Shown: positions 1-5,502 of the stretch, in pieces | Numbering within the stretch: the first letter of the stretch is position 1 | Layout: every line of letters starts with the position of its first letter | Origin: Coriobacteriia bacterium | GTDB taxonomy: Bacteria; Actinomycetota; Coriobacteriia; Anaerosomatales; JAUVQN01 | Assembly: GCA_030598125.1 (NCBI GenBank) | Contig: JAUVQN010000053.1 | Coordinates: 1 to 8,705, forward strand | Length of the DNA: 8,705 nt | Direction of reading: 5' to 3' | Made by a program: the position numbers and the translations under genes | The notes under the pieces: generated by a model | What the model was told of the DNA's origin: nothing | What the model saw: only the letters and a program-made list of their open reading frames with translations | The model's database searches: none

Positions 1-174
1 CACGAAGACGCCCTCGATCACATCGAGGTCGAGGTCGAGGTCGAGCGCGAGCTGCCGAGCCGTGGTGCCGGCTTCGGGCACGTCGATCTCGACGGTCGTC
101 GGCAGTCCGGCTGCCCTCCTGGAGGAGTGCAGCAGCCCGAACATGCGCACGGTCACGGGGCGAGAGGCTTCCAT
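1..174 (-). CDS. MoaD/ThiS-like ubiquitin-fold protein (partial, C-terminus cut by window edge)
   Basis: This 58-residue N-terminal fragment is open to the window edge, with the ATG at 174. It reads as a beta-grasp protein of the MoaD/ThiS class: a first strand (VTVRMFGLL, residues 7-15), a second strand ending in an acidic-Pro turn (VEIDVPEAGTT, 22-32), a helix (ARQLALDLDLDLD) and then IEGVFV. The IEGVFV segment matches the family's conserved 'GVFVNG' strand. Family members carry sulfur for molybdopterin or thiamine synthesis or act as protein modifiers; the diagnostic C-terminus lies outside the window. It is a paralog of the divergent gene at 342-635: a gapless alignment over 52 positions gives 15 identities, including the shared LxH and VPExGxT motifs. 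No good Shine-Dalgarno sequence precedes the ATG, and a possible extended −10 sits just upstream, so the mRNA may be leaderless. ATG at 144 is an alternative start but would delete the first strand. Confidence 0.75.
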   Translation of the reverse strand, partial: MEASRPVTVRMFGLLHSSRRAAGLPTTVEIDVPEAGTTARQLALDLDLDLDVIEGVFV

Positions 175-180
175 GACTCG

Positions 181-189
181 ACGATACCA
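181..189 (-). promoter_or_regulatory. possible extended −10 for the left MoaD/ThiS-like gene
   Basis: Read on the minus strand this is TGG followed by TATCGT (four of six matches to TATAAT). The hexamer ends six bases before the ATG at 174, so transcription would begin at or near the start codon. No −35 was recognised. It is a weak call that rests on the lack of a ribosome binding site and the TG extension. Confidence 0.25.
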
Positions 190-260
190 GTCCGTCGCCG
201 TGGCCGCGTGACGCCCATCACTGTCGCGCGTGGTTGCCGCGGAGCCCCCGGCGTGATTGC

Positions 261-293
261 TGCGAAGCCCCCGCCCCTGCGAAGCCCCCGCCC
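261..293. repeat. 17-nt tandem direct repeat in the divergent intergenic region
   Basis: The 16-mer TGCGAAGCCCCCGCCC occurs at 261-276 and again at 278-293, separated by a single C. The CTTCGC at 303-308 is complementary to the GCGAAG inside either copy, so two alternative 6-bp hairpins are possible. The repeat lies in the 167-nt space between the two divergent MoaD/ThiS-like genes, upstream of the plus-strand gene. It could be a protein binding site, a leader structure or simple slippage in GC-rich DNA. Confidence 0.6.
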
Positions 294-341
294 TGGCGCG
301 GCCTTCGCTGGCCGAGGCCTGGCACACGAAGGGGGACACCC

Positions 342-635
342 ATGGCATCCGAGAACGTCGCACACGTGCGCTGCCTCGCGCTCTTCCACACGTTCCAGCG
401 CGACCACAACCGACCGCCGGAACTCGACGTCGAGGTGCCCGAGGACGGCGTCACGGTCCTGGGCCTCGTCGAGCAGATGGGGCTTCCGGTCGAGAGCCTG
501 GACGGAGCGTTCATCAACTACCGCAACTCGGGGCCGGACGCGATCGTCCGGCCGGGAGACCGGGTCGCACTCGTGCCTCAGGGGACGCCGGCGTCGTACC
601 CTGCCTTCTTCGGGCCGTTCGTCACGCGGGAGTAG
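342..635 (+). CDS. MoaD/ThiS-like ubiquitin-fold protein without C-terminal diglycine
   Basis: This 97-residue protein has the full beta-grasp pattern. It has a first strand (HVRCLALFHTF, 8-18), a second strand and turn (LDVEVPEDGVTV, 28-39), a helix (LGLVEQMGL), the strand LDGAFINY (53-60), and IVRPGDRVALVPQGTP (68-83), which is the hallmark 'xPGDxVALxPP' strand of MoaD/ThiS proteins. Family members normally end in GG, the site of thiocarboxylate formation. This one continues about 15 residues past that point and ends in FVTRE, so a classical sulfur-carrier role is doubtful. ATG at 342 is chosen because AAGGGGG (329-335) lies six bases upstream and homology begins there; an in-frame ATG at 234 would add an Arg/Pro-rich stretch unlike any domain. 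It is divergent from its paralog at 1-174 and convergent with typA. No cofactor-synthesis gene is adjacent. Function is unknown. Confidence 0.85.
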   Translation: MASENVAHVRCLALFHTFQRDHNRPPELDVEVPEDGVTVLGLVEQMGLPVESLDGAFINYRNSGPDAIVRPGDRVALVPQGTPASYPAFFGPFVTRE

Positions 636-642
636 CCCCCCC

Positions 643-666
643 GGGCACCGTCGACAAGGTGCGCCC
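643..666. terminator. possible bidirectional terminator between MoaD/ThiS-like gene and typA
   Basis: GGGCACC (643-649) and GGTGCGCCC (658-666) form a short GC-rich hairpin with a one- to two-base bulge and an eight-base loop. It lies in the 30-nt gap between two convergent stop codons. There is no T-run on either side, so termination activity is inferred only from location and stem. Confidence 0.35.
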
Positions 667-2474
667 TAGCTGCGCGGAACCCGTTTGCGCTCGTTCTCGG
701 TGAGCAGGCGTTTGCGCAGACGGATGCTCTCGGGAGTGACCTCCACAAGCTCATCGTCCTCGATGTATTCGAGGGCCTCTTCGAGGGTGAAGGTGGTCGG
801 CGGAGCGAGCTGGACACCCTTGTCGGATCCCGAAGCGCGCATGTTCGTCAGCTGCTTCGCTTTGGCGACGTTCACCACGAGATCGCTGTCCTTGGCGTGC
901 TCGCCTACGATCATCCCCTCGTAGCACATCTCCCCGGGGCCGACGAACATGACCCCTCGCGTCTGCAGCGTGTCGAGCGCGTAGGCGACCGCCCTGTCCG
1001 TCGCCATCGCGATGAGCGAGCCGTTCTGGCGCCCGCCGATGTCGCCCTGGTGCGGCCCGTACTCGCTGAAGTGATGGAAGAGGGTCGCTTCGCCGCGCGT
1101 CGCATTGAGGACGCGGGTCCGCAGTCCCATCACGCCACGCGACGGGATGAGGAACTCCAGGTGCGCCCGGTCCTCGACGCGGTCCATCTCGCGTATCCGA
1201 CCCCCGGATGCACCGTAGATCTCGATGACCTTGCCCGCGTACTCGCTGAGTACGTCGACGACCGCGAGCTCGATCGGCTCGAGCGTGACCCCGCCCTCCT
1301 TCTTGAGGATCACCCGCGGCCGGCCTACCTGGAACTCGTAGCCCTCGCGCCGCATCGTCTCCATGAGCACCGAGAGGTGCAACACGCCCCTGCCCGCGAC
1401 CTCCAGACCGTCGCGGCCCTCGGTCTCGGTGATGCGCATCGAGATGTTGGACTCCCCTTCTCGCTGGAGGCGCTCTTTGAGCTGACGCCCGCCCACGATG
1501 TCGCCCTCCTTTCCCACGAGGGGGCTGGTGCTGGGAGCGAACACGACCGACATCGTCGGCTCTTCGAGGTGGATGGGCTCGAGCTCGAGCGGGTCGACGC
1601 GGCAGGTGAACATGTCCCCGATGTCGGCGTCGTCCACGCCGACCACGGCGACGATGTCGCCCGCGTGGGCGCTCTCGGCCTCTTGGCGACCGAGCGCCTC
1701 GAACGTGAAGAGCTGCGCGATCTCGGCGTTGTAGCGGCTGCCGTCGTTCTTGACGACGAGTATCCGGTCGCCGGCGCGCATCGTGCCCGAGAAGATGCGG
1801 CCGATGCCGATCCTGCCCACGTACTCGGAGTAGTCGACGGTGCAGACCTGCATGGCGACCGGTCCGTCCGGAGCGCAGTCGGGCGGCGGTATGTGGTCCA
1901 CGATCGCGTCGAGGAGCGGCGCCATGTCCTCGCCCTCGTCATCCGGCTCGAGCCTCGCGTAGCCGTCAATCGCGCTGGTATAGACGATGGGGAAGTCGAG
2001 CTGCTCGTCGTCGGCACCGAGCGAGACCATGAGGTCGAAGACCTGGTCGATCACCTCGCGCGGACGCGCGCCGGGCCGGTCGATCTTGTTCACCACGACG
2101 AGCGGTTTGAGCCCGTGCTCGAGGGCCTTGCCGAGCACGAACCGCGTCTGCGGCATGGCTCCTTCGAAGGCGTCCACGATGAGAAGCGCGCCGTCCGCCA
2201 TCTTGAGGACCCGCTCGACCTCGCCGCCGAAGTCCGCGTGGCCGGGCGTGTCGATGACGTTGATCTTGACCCCGCGATGCCGGATCGAGATGTTCTTCGC
2301 CAGGATGGTAATGCCGCGCTCCCGCTCCTGGTCGCTGCTGTCCAGCACGCGCTCGTCCACACGCTGGTTCTCGCGGAAGACGCCGGACGCGAAGAGCAGC
2401 CGGTCCACGAGCGTCGTCTTCCCGTGATCGACGTGGGCGATGATGGCGATGTTCCTGACATCAGTCTGGAGCAT
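666..2474 (-). CDS. typA: ribosome-associated translational GTPase TypA/BipA
   Basis: This 602-residue protein matches the usual TypA/BipA length of about 600. All G-motifs are present: G1 AHVDHGKTT (13-21), G2 within RERGITI (51-57), G3 DTPGHADF (75-82), G4 NKIDRPGAR (129-137) and G5 TSA (166-168). Elongation-factor beta-barrel and EF-G-like C-terminal domains follow, and the end has the RLRKRLLTENERKR pattern seen in this family. TypA is a GTPase that binds the 70S ribosome at the EF-G site and supports 50S assembly and growth under stress or cold. The ATG at 2474 is preferred because CGGAG lies 6-7 bases upstream and the conserved MLQTDVRNIAIIAHVDHG start follows directly; an upstream in-frame start would add 20 unrelated residues. 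The gene appears monocistronic, divergent from the DinB-type gene and convergent with the MoaD/ThiS-like gene. Nothing is truncated. Confidence 0.98.
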   Translation of the reverse strand: MLQTDVRNIAIIAHVDHGKTTLVDRLLFASGVFRENQRVDERVLDSSDQERERGITILAKNISIRHRGVKINVIDTPGHADFGGEVERVLKMADGALLIVDAFEGAMPQTRFVLGKALEHGLKPLVVVNKIDRPGARPREVIDQVFDLMVSLGADDEQLDFPIVYTSAIDGYARLEPDDEGEDMAPLLDAIVDHIPPPDCAPDGPVAMQVCTVDYSEYVGRIGIGRIFSGTMRAGDRILVVKNDGSRYNAEIAQLFTFEALGRQEAESAHAGDIVAVVGVDDADIGDMFTCRVDPLELEPIHLEEPTMSVVFAPSTSPLVGKEGDIVGGRQLKERLQREGESNISMRITETEGRDGLEVAGRGVLHLSVLMETMRREGYEFQVGRPRVILKKEGGVTLEPIELAVVDVLSEYAGKVIEIYGASGGRIREMDRVEDRAHLEFLIPSRGVMGLRTRVLNATRGEATLFHHFSEYGPHQGDIGGRQNGSLIAMATDRAVAYALDTLQTRGVMFVGPGEMCYEGMIVGEHAKDSDLVVNVAKAKQLTNMRASGSDKGVQLAPPTTFTLEEALEYIEDDELVEVTPESIRLRKRLLTENERKRVPRS

Positions 2475-2524
2475 GGTTCTCCGAGGCCGGGCGCGCTCCC
2501 TGCAGAGGTCGGCAGCGACGGGCC

Positions 2525-2533
2525 ACGTTAGCA
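2525..2533 (-). promoter_or_regulatory. putative extended −10 promoter of typA
   Basis: On the minus strand this reads TGC then TAACGT (four of six). A weak −35-like TGGCCG lies 17 bases further upstream at 2548-2553. A start near 2518 would give a leader of about 44 nt before the typA ATG. The TGC extension recurs at other promoters in the window. Confidence 0.35.
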
Positions 2534-2553
2534 CGCATCACGCCATCCGGCCA

Positions 2554-2562
2554 TGCGATACT
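2554..2562 (+). promoter_or_regulatory. putative extended −10 promoter of the DinB-type gene
   Basis: TGC followed by GATACT (four of six matches to TATAAT) lies 36 bases before the ATG at 2599. No convincing −35 was seen. It lies about 20 bases from the opposite-facing typA −10, so the two promoters would be back to back. A perfect 6-bp hairpin (GGCCGG, loop GTT, CCGGCC; 2563-2577) falls just downstream, at or near the expected transcript 5' end. Confidence 0.35.
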
Positions 2563-2598
2563 GGCCGGGTTCCGGCCGCTTCTCACTGGGGAGACAGC

Positions 2599-3129
2599 AT
2601 GGGCACCGACTACGCGCAGATAGAAGACACCCAAGTCGACCATGGAGAGCCCGCCGCTGAGCTCGTCGCGCGCTACGGACGGGGCGCGGCGCTCGTGCGC
2701 GCGTCGGTCGCCGGCCTGTCGCCCGAGCAACTGCTCGGCTACCCGGTCCCGGAGAAGATGAGCGTCCAGGAGGTCGTCTGCCACGTGGCGGACTGCGAGC
2801 AGTTCCTGGCCGACCGCATGAAGCGCGCGATCGCGCTGGAGCGGCCACTTCTCGTGGGTGTGGACGGCTGGCACTATCCCGAAGCGCTCCACTACGCCAA
2901 GCGCGACATCGAGCTCGATCTCACCCTCATCGACGCGACGCGCGCGCAGATGGCGGCCGATCTCGGCCGCCTCGCCGGCGAGACATGGTCGCGCGTCGCC
3001 GTCCACACGGAAACGGGGCTCGTCACGCTGCGGCAGCTCCTGCTGCACACGATCCGCCACCTCGAGTGGCACGTGGGGACGATCAACGACAAGCGTGAGG
3101 CGATGGGGCTCGCACGTACGGCGGACTAG
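2599..3129 (+). CDS. DinB/YfiT-type four-helix metal-binding protein
   Basis: This 176-residue protein resembles the DinB superfamily (DinB_2 type), whose four-helix bundle holds a metal through three histidines. The expected ligands are visible: His62 in EVVCHVADCEQF (residues 58-69), and His154 and His158 in HTIRHLEWHVGTI (150-162), with the H-x3-H spacing typical of the last helix. Length fits the family at 150-180. Members include thiol transferases (bacillithiol or mycothiol dependent) and DNA-damage-induced proteins of unknown activity; the sequence does not show which substrate applies. The ATG at 2599 is chosen because GGGGAG (2588-2593) lies five bases upstream; the in-frame reading further upstream overlaps typA and has no domain. 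It is a single gene, divergent from typA, and ends at a strong hairpin shared with the convergent gene. Confidence 0.88.
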   Translation: MGTDYAQIEDTQVDHGEPAAELVARYGRGAALVRASVAGLSPEQLLGYPVPEKMSVQEVVCHVADCEQFLADRMKRAIALERPLLVGVDGWHYPEALHYAKRDIELDLTLIDATRAQMAADLGRLAGETWSRVAVHTETGLVTLRQLLLHTIRHLEWHVGTINDKREAMGLARTAD

Positions 3130-3141
3130 CTCGCGTGGTCC

Positions 3142-3166
3142 GGGCTCGCGCGCGCCGCGCGCGCCC
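3142..3166. terminator. GC-rich hairpin, likely bidirectional terminator
   Basis: GGGC (3142-3145) and GCGCGC (3148-3153) pair with GCGCGC (3157-3162) and GCCC (3163-3166) around a three-base loop. This gives ten G-C pairs with a two-base TC bulge. The hairpin fills the gap between the convergent stops of the DinB-type gene (3129) and the minus-strand gene ending at 3166, and overlaps the latter stop by one base. There is no U-tract in either direction. Confidence 0.55.
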
Positions 3167-3582
3167 TAGACCCAGCCCTTCTCGGACCAGACGTCCCAGC
3201 CGATCCGGAGGGCGGCGGCGATGGAGTCGCCGGTCGCTTCCGAGAGCTCCCTCACGCGGAAACAGGACTTCCCGGTGAGGAGCGCTAACAGCTCGGGATC
3301 GAGACGCTCCTCGATCTCAGGGTCGGAGTAGATGGGGATGAAGTAGAAGCCGACCCACCGCTTCTGGATGATGACGGCGGCGAACATGACTCCCTTGCGC
3401 GTGCGGGTGGGCGTGTCGGGACCCTTCGCCTTGCCGTAGCCGTGCGGGCCGGTCGGGATCTCGATCTCCTTGTCCGACCAGAGCTCGTAGCGCTCCGGCG
3501 TGTCGTAGCGCACCTCGAGCCGCGAGGCGTAGGACGCGAGTATCCCCTTGAGCTGCTCGAAGATCGGCTGCAGGTCGGCCAT
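3166..3582 (-). CDS. conserved small cytoplasmic protein, possibly DUF1801/YdhG-like
   Basis: This 138-residue soluble protein has no signal peptide or membrane segment. Its middle and C-terminal part reads KGVMFAAVIIQKRWVGFYF (63-81), IPIYSDPEI, LDPELLALLTGKSCFRVREL (94-113) and a C-terminal helix ending in WSEKGWV. The order of a 'kxwVGFYFxPxY' strand, a 'GKSCFRxK' strand and a final helix resembles small alpha-beta proteins of the DUF1801 (frataxin-like) type. I recall the pattern but cannot confirm the family, and no enzymatic residues stand out. The ATG at 3582 has a strong GGAGG about five bases upstream. It lies 27 nt after the SDR stop on the same strand and is very probably co-transcribed with it, so it may serve the same pathway. 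Expression and coding are secure; function is unknown. Confidence 0.85.
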   Translation of the reverse strand: MADLQPIFEQLKGILASYASRLEVRYDTPERYELWSDKEIEIPTGPHGYGKAKGPDTPTRTRKGVMFAAVIIQKRWVGFYFIPIYSDPEIEERLDPELLALLTGKSCFRVRELSEATGDSIAAALRIGWDVWSEKGWV

Positions 3583-3609
3583 CGTCCCTCCGCTCGTCCG
3601 CCCGGCTCG

Positions 3610-4410
3610 CTACCCGACCAGGAACCCGCCGTCCACGGCGACCGTCGCGCCCGTGACGTAGGCGGAGAGATCCGAGACGAGGAAGAGTGCCACGCGAGCG
3701 ACCTCGTCCGGCGTGCCCATCCGTCCCATCGGGACGCGCTTCATGAAATCGTAGCCTTCCTTCACGATGCCGAGCTCGAGACGCTTCAAGGCGTCCTTCG
3801 CCCAGCGTTCCGTGCCCTCCGTGCGGATGCCGCCCGGGACGAGCGTGTTGGCCCGGAAGCCCTTCCGCCCGTACTCGTGCGCGATCCCGCGGGTCATCGC
3901 CTCGACGCCCGCCTTGCTCGCGCCGTAGTGGGCCATGTGGTGCTTGAACGGGATCGTGGCCTCGATGGTGGAGACGTTGACGATGACGCCACCGGAGTCG
4001 CCGCGCGCCATGATGAACCGCTGACACATCCAGAAGACGGACTCCAGGTTGACCCGGAACGTGCGGTCCAGCATGTCCTGGTCGAGCTCCTCGAGCTTGC
4101 GCTCCGGGTAGATGCCGGCGTTGTTGACGACGGCGTCGGGGAGCCCATCCGGGCCGGCGCTCGCCAGCTCGTCCCAGAGACGGTGGACCTGGTCCTCCCT
4201 GCCGAGGTCCACGCACCAGTGCGCGGTCCCACCACTCTCCGGCAGCTCGTCCACCGTGCAGGAGAGGCCCTCTTCGTCGACGTCCACCAGCACGAGACGG
4301 GCCCCGGCGTCGGCGAAGCGGTGCGCCATCGCCTTGCCGATCCCGGACGACGCCCCCGACACGAGCACGCAGCGCCCATCGAGAGACACCAGTTCGGTCG
4401 CGGTCTCCAT
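3610..4410 (-). CDS. short-chain dehydrogenase/reductase (classical SDR, FabG-like)
   Basis: This 266-residue Rossmann-fold oxidoreductase has the classical SDR motifs. They are the glycine-rich SGASSGIG (18-25), Asp43 at the end of strand 2 (favouring NAD(H) over NADP(H)), Asp68, NNAG (96-99), Asn121, the active-site pair Tyr162 and Lys166 in YGASK, and the C-terminal VDGGF. The position normally held by the catalytic serine reads NVSTIEA (145-151): Ser147 or Thr148 must serve, and spacing to the tyrosine is one or two residues longer than in FabG. The substrate cannot be read from sequence; 3-oxoacyl, sugar or alcohol substrates are all possible. ATG at 4410 is preferred over the adjacent ATG at 4413 because GGAG then lies six bases away. 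It precedes the 138-aa gene by 27 nt as a probable two-gene operon. No clear promoter is seen between it and the upstream tRNA-Ser hairpin. Confidence 0.93.
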   Translation of the reverse strand: METATELVSLDGRCVLVSGASSGIGKAMAHRFADAGARLVLVDVDEEGLSCTVDELPESGGTAHWCVDLGREDQVHRLWDELASAGPDGLPDAVVNNAGIYPERKLEELDQDMLDRTFRVNLESVFWMCQRFIMARGDSGGVIVNVSTIEATIPFKHHMAHYGASKAGVEAMTRGIAHEYGRKGFRANTLVPGGIRTEGTERWAKDALKRLELGIVKEGYDFMKRVPMGRMGTPDEVARVALFLVSDLSAYVTGATVAVDGGFLVG

Positions 4411-4460
4411 CATCCACTCCCCTCTGCGCGGCGGACCGACGTCGCCCGCCTCCGGACGTG

Positions 4461-4490
4461 ACGCAGGGGCGCCCGGGGGCGCCCCTGCGT
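4461..4490 (-). terminator. 13-bp perfect hairpin downstream of tRNA-Ser
   Basis: ACGCAGGGGCGCC (4461-4473) is perfectly complementary to 4478-4490 around a four-base loop, the most stable short stem in the window. It begins eight bases after the tRNA 3' end and lies 47 bases before the SDR start codon. There is no U-tract. It probably terminates the tRNA transcript, or attenuates readthrough from the tRNA promoter into the SDR gene. Confidence 0.7.
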
Positions 4491-4498
4491 GATATCGC

Positions 4499-4592
4499 TG
4501 GCGGAGAGTCAGGGATTCGAACCCTGGGTACCGGTTCAAGCCGGCACACACGATTTCCAGTCGTGCCCCTTCAGCCGCTCGGGCAACTCTCC
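4499..4592 (-). tRNA. tRNA-Ser (anticodon GGA)
   Basis: The minus strand folds into a complete class II tRNA. The acceptor stem GGAGAGT (4592-4586) pairs with ACTCTCC (4509-4503), followed by discriminator G at 4502 and an encoded CCA (4501-4499). The anticodon stem CACGA/TCGTG encloses loop CTGGAAA, giving anticodon GGA at 4558-4556, which reads UCC and UCU serine codons. A long variable arm (GCCGG paired with CCGGT) follows, typical of tRNA-Ser, then a T-arm CAGGG-TTCGAAT-CCCTG. The D-arm begins GCCCGAGCGGC, as in serine tRNAs. It has its own promoter and a downstream hairpin, so it is an independent unit between the SDR operon and the 77-aa gene. Confidence 0.97.
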
Positions 4593-4605
4593 CGGTGCAC
4601 ACGGC

Positions 4606-4614
4606 AATATAGCA
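4606..4614 (-). promoter_or_regulatory. extended −10 promoter of tRNA-Ser
   Basis: On the minus strand this reads TGC then TATATT (five of six matches), the best −10 in the window and one of its few AT-rich spots. It ends 13 bases before the mature tRNA 5' end, so the primary transcript would carry a leader of about six bases for RNase P to remove. No −35 match was recognised, which the TG extension can compensate for. Confidence 0.7.
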
Positions 4615-4622
4615 GGGTCCAT

Positions 4623-4670
4623 GCCGAAGAGGCCAGCTGCCGGACGCCTCATCCGGGCTCCCCTCTCGGC
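4623..4670 (-). terminator. branched hairpin, likely terminator of the membrane-protein operon
   Basis: GCCGA/GAGG (4623-4632, one bulged A) pairs with CCTC/TCGGC (4662-4670), giving nine base pairs. It encloses a second hairpin in which CCGGA (4640-4644) pairs with TCCGG (4652-4656). The structure begins one base beyond the stop codon of the 77-aa gene and ends before the tRNA-Ser promoter. No U-tract is present; its role is inferred from position. Confidence 0.45.
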
Positions 4671-4671
4671 C

Positions 4672-4905
4672 CTACGCGAGCATCCGGACCTGGCCCGCGG
4701 CCGCGTCGGCGAGGTCCTTGCCGACCACCAGCACGAGCGCGGTGGCGAGGTTGTCCGCGAGCGGGCTGAGGTCGTCGCGGGTGATGGCGTCGGGCGTCTT
4801 GCCGAGCCGCTTCGCCTCGACCTCGACCGACACCGAGGCGAGCACGGTGCCCACCACCGGCGTCAGGACCTCCTCTATGCGCTGTGCGAGCAGGTTCGCG
4901 ACCAT
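4672..4905 (-). CDS. 77-aa small protein coupled to the upstream membrane protein
   Basis: This 77-residue protein belongs to no family I recognise. It is mostly predicted helix: an amphipathic start (MVANLLAQRIEEVLTPVVGTVLASVSVEVEA), a charged middle (KRLGKTPDAITRDDLSPLAD) and a hydrophobic-alanine helix (NLATALVLVVGKDLADAAAG). The last helix is too short and charged to be a clear membrane span. Its ATG (4905) follows the TGA of the membrane protein gene by only 4 nt, and there is no strong ribosome binding site, so translation is probably coupled to that gene. The 'ITRDDLSPLADNL' part looks like a cytoplasmic helical hairpin, and one plausible role is partner of the membrane protein. A branched hairpin follows directly. 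Coding is likely; function is unknown. Confidence 0.72.
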   Translation of the reverse strand: MVANLLAQRIEEVLTPVVGTVLASVSVEVEAKRLGKTPDAITRDDLSPLADNLATALVLVVGKDLADAAAGQVRMLA

Positions 4906-4909
4906 AGGC

Positions 4910-5404
4910 TCATTCGCTCGTGTCGGACGGCGACTCTGCCGGCGAGTCCGGGGCCTGCGGATCCGACGGCGAAGGCTCGGTGTTCGGGTCGACCTGCGAC
5001 AGGTACGCTTCGGCACTCTTCACGAAACCCACGAGCGTGGTGCGGATGCGCCAGAAGTAGATGGCGAAGAAGGCCAGGGCCGCCACGACCAGGAGATCGG
5101 AGGCGAGGTTGGTCTGCGCCGCGGTGAAGCCCTCCGGCGTGAAGCGCGAGACCCATCCGGCGAGCACCGAGGCGGCGAGGCAGACTGCCGCCGCCACCAC
5201 GTAGCTGACGTTGCCGGCGATCGCGCCGCCCTTCGCCACGCGCTGCAGCGACAGCACCACGATCAGGAGCACGACGGCGAGCAGGAGCGCCGCCACGCCC
5301 GCGCCGATCTCCAGCGCCTGAGGGACGCCGTCGTCCGCGAGCGCCGGCGACGGCACGACCGCGAGGATCGCGCCCGTCGCGAGTACCACTCTCACGCGCC
5401 TCAT
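4910..5404 (-). CDS. secreted-signal, three-helix membrane protein of unknown function
   Basis: This 164-residue protein starts with a typical signal peptide (MRRVRVVLATGAILAVVPSP, then ALA and DD; likely cleavage after residue 23). Three hydrophobic segments follow at about 32-53, 66-86 and 102-120. A charged stretch (FVKSAEAYLSQVDP, 127-140) comes next, then a disordered Pro/Ser/Asp/Glu-rich tail (141-164) with repeated SP and DP. No catalytic motif is visible and I do not recognise the family. The ATG at 5404 is chosen because AGGA lies seven bases upstream and the signal peptide begins there; the upstream reading is Arg/Ala-rich non-coding. It precedes the 77-aa gene by 4 nt. A possible promoter at 5492-5520 could drive the pair separately from the tadA-DUF2207 genes. 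Confidence 0.82.
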   Translation of the reverse strand: MRRVRVVLATGAILAVVPSPALADDGVPQALEIGAGVAALLLAVVLLIVVLSLQRVAKGGAIAGNVSYVVAAAVCLAASVLAGWVSRFTPEGFTAAQTNLASDLLVVAALAFFAIYFWRIRTTLVGFVKSAEAYLSQVDPNTEPSPSDPQAPDSPAESPSDTSE

Positions 5405-5459
5405 CGTGCGTCCTCTCTCTCGAGCAGCCCCTGCACGCACGTACCGCTCGGGCACGCTC

Positions 5460-5502
5460 ATGCCGACGGCCCTCATCGGGCCGACGAGGGAAGTATCGGC
5501 AT
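5460..5502 (-). promoter_or_regulatory. two-tier dyad overlapping the promoter of the membrane-protein pair
   Basis: An outer stem ATGCCGA (5460-5466) pairs with TCGGCAT (5496-5502). An inner stem of nine pairs (5470-5478 with 5482-5490, one G-U wobble on the minus-strand RNA) closes a three-base loop. The dyad overlaps the predicted −10 at 5492-5497. It may be the terminator of the DUF2207 transcript, an operator, or a leader structure. Confidence 0.45.

Noticed and set aside
175..341. A promoter for the plus-strand MoaD/ThiS-like gene
   Set aside because: TTGCCG at 234-239 resembles a −35, but nothing like a −10 lies 16-18 bases downstream, so no promoter is called.
897..2531. 544-codon open frame on the plus strand opposite typA
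   Set aside because: It is antisense to a complete, strongly conserved GTPase. Its Val/Asp/Arg/His-rich composition is the usual shadow of a GC-rich coding strand, and it has no domain.
3317..4549. 410-codon minus-strand frame overlapping the SDR and the 138-aa gene
   Set aside because: It is in a different frame from both, is Arg/Gly-rich and has no start signal, while the SDR frame has all family motifs.
4461..4592. tRNA-Ser as an integration site with a mobile element beside it
   Set aside because: No integrase gene, no direct repeat of the tRNA 3' end and no change in base composition was seen on either side.
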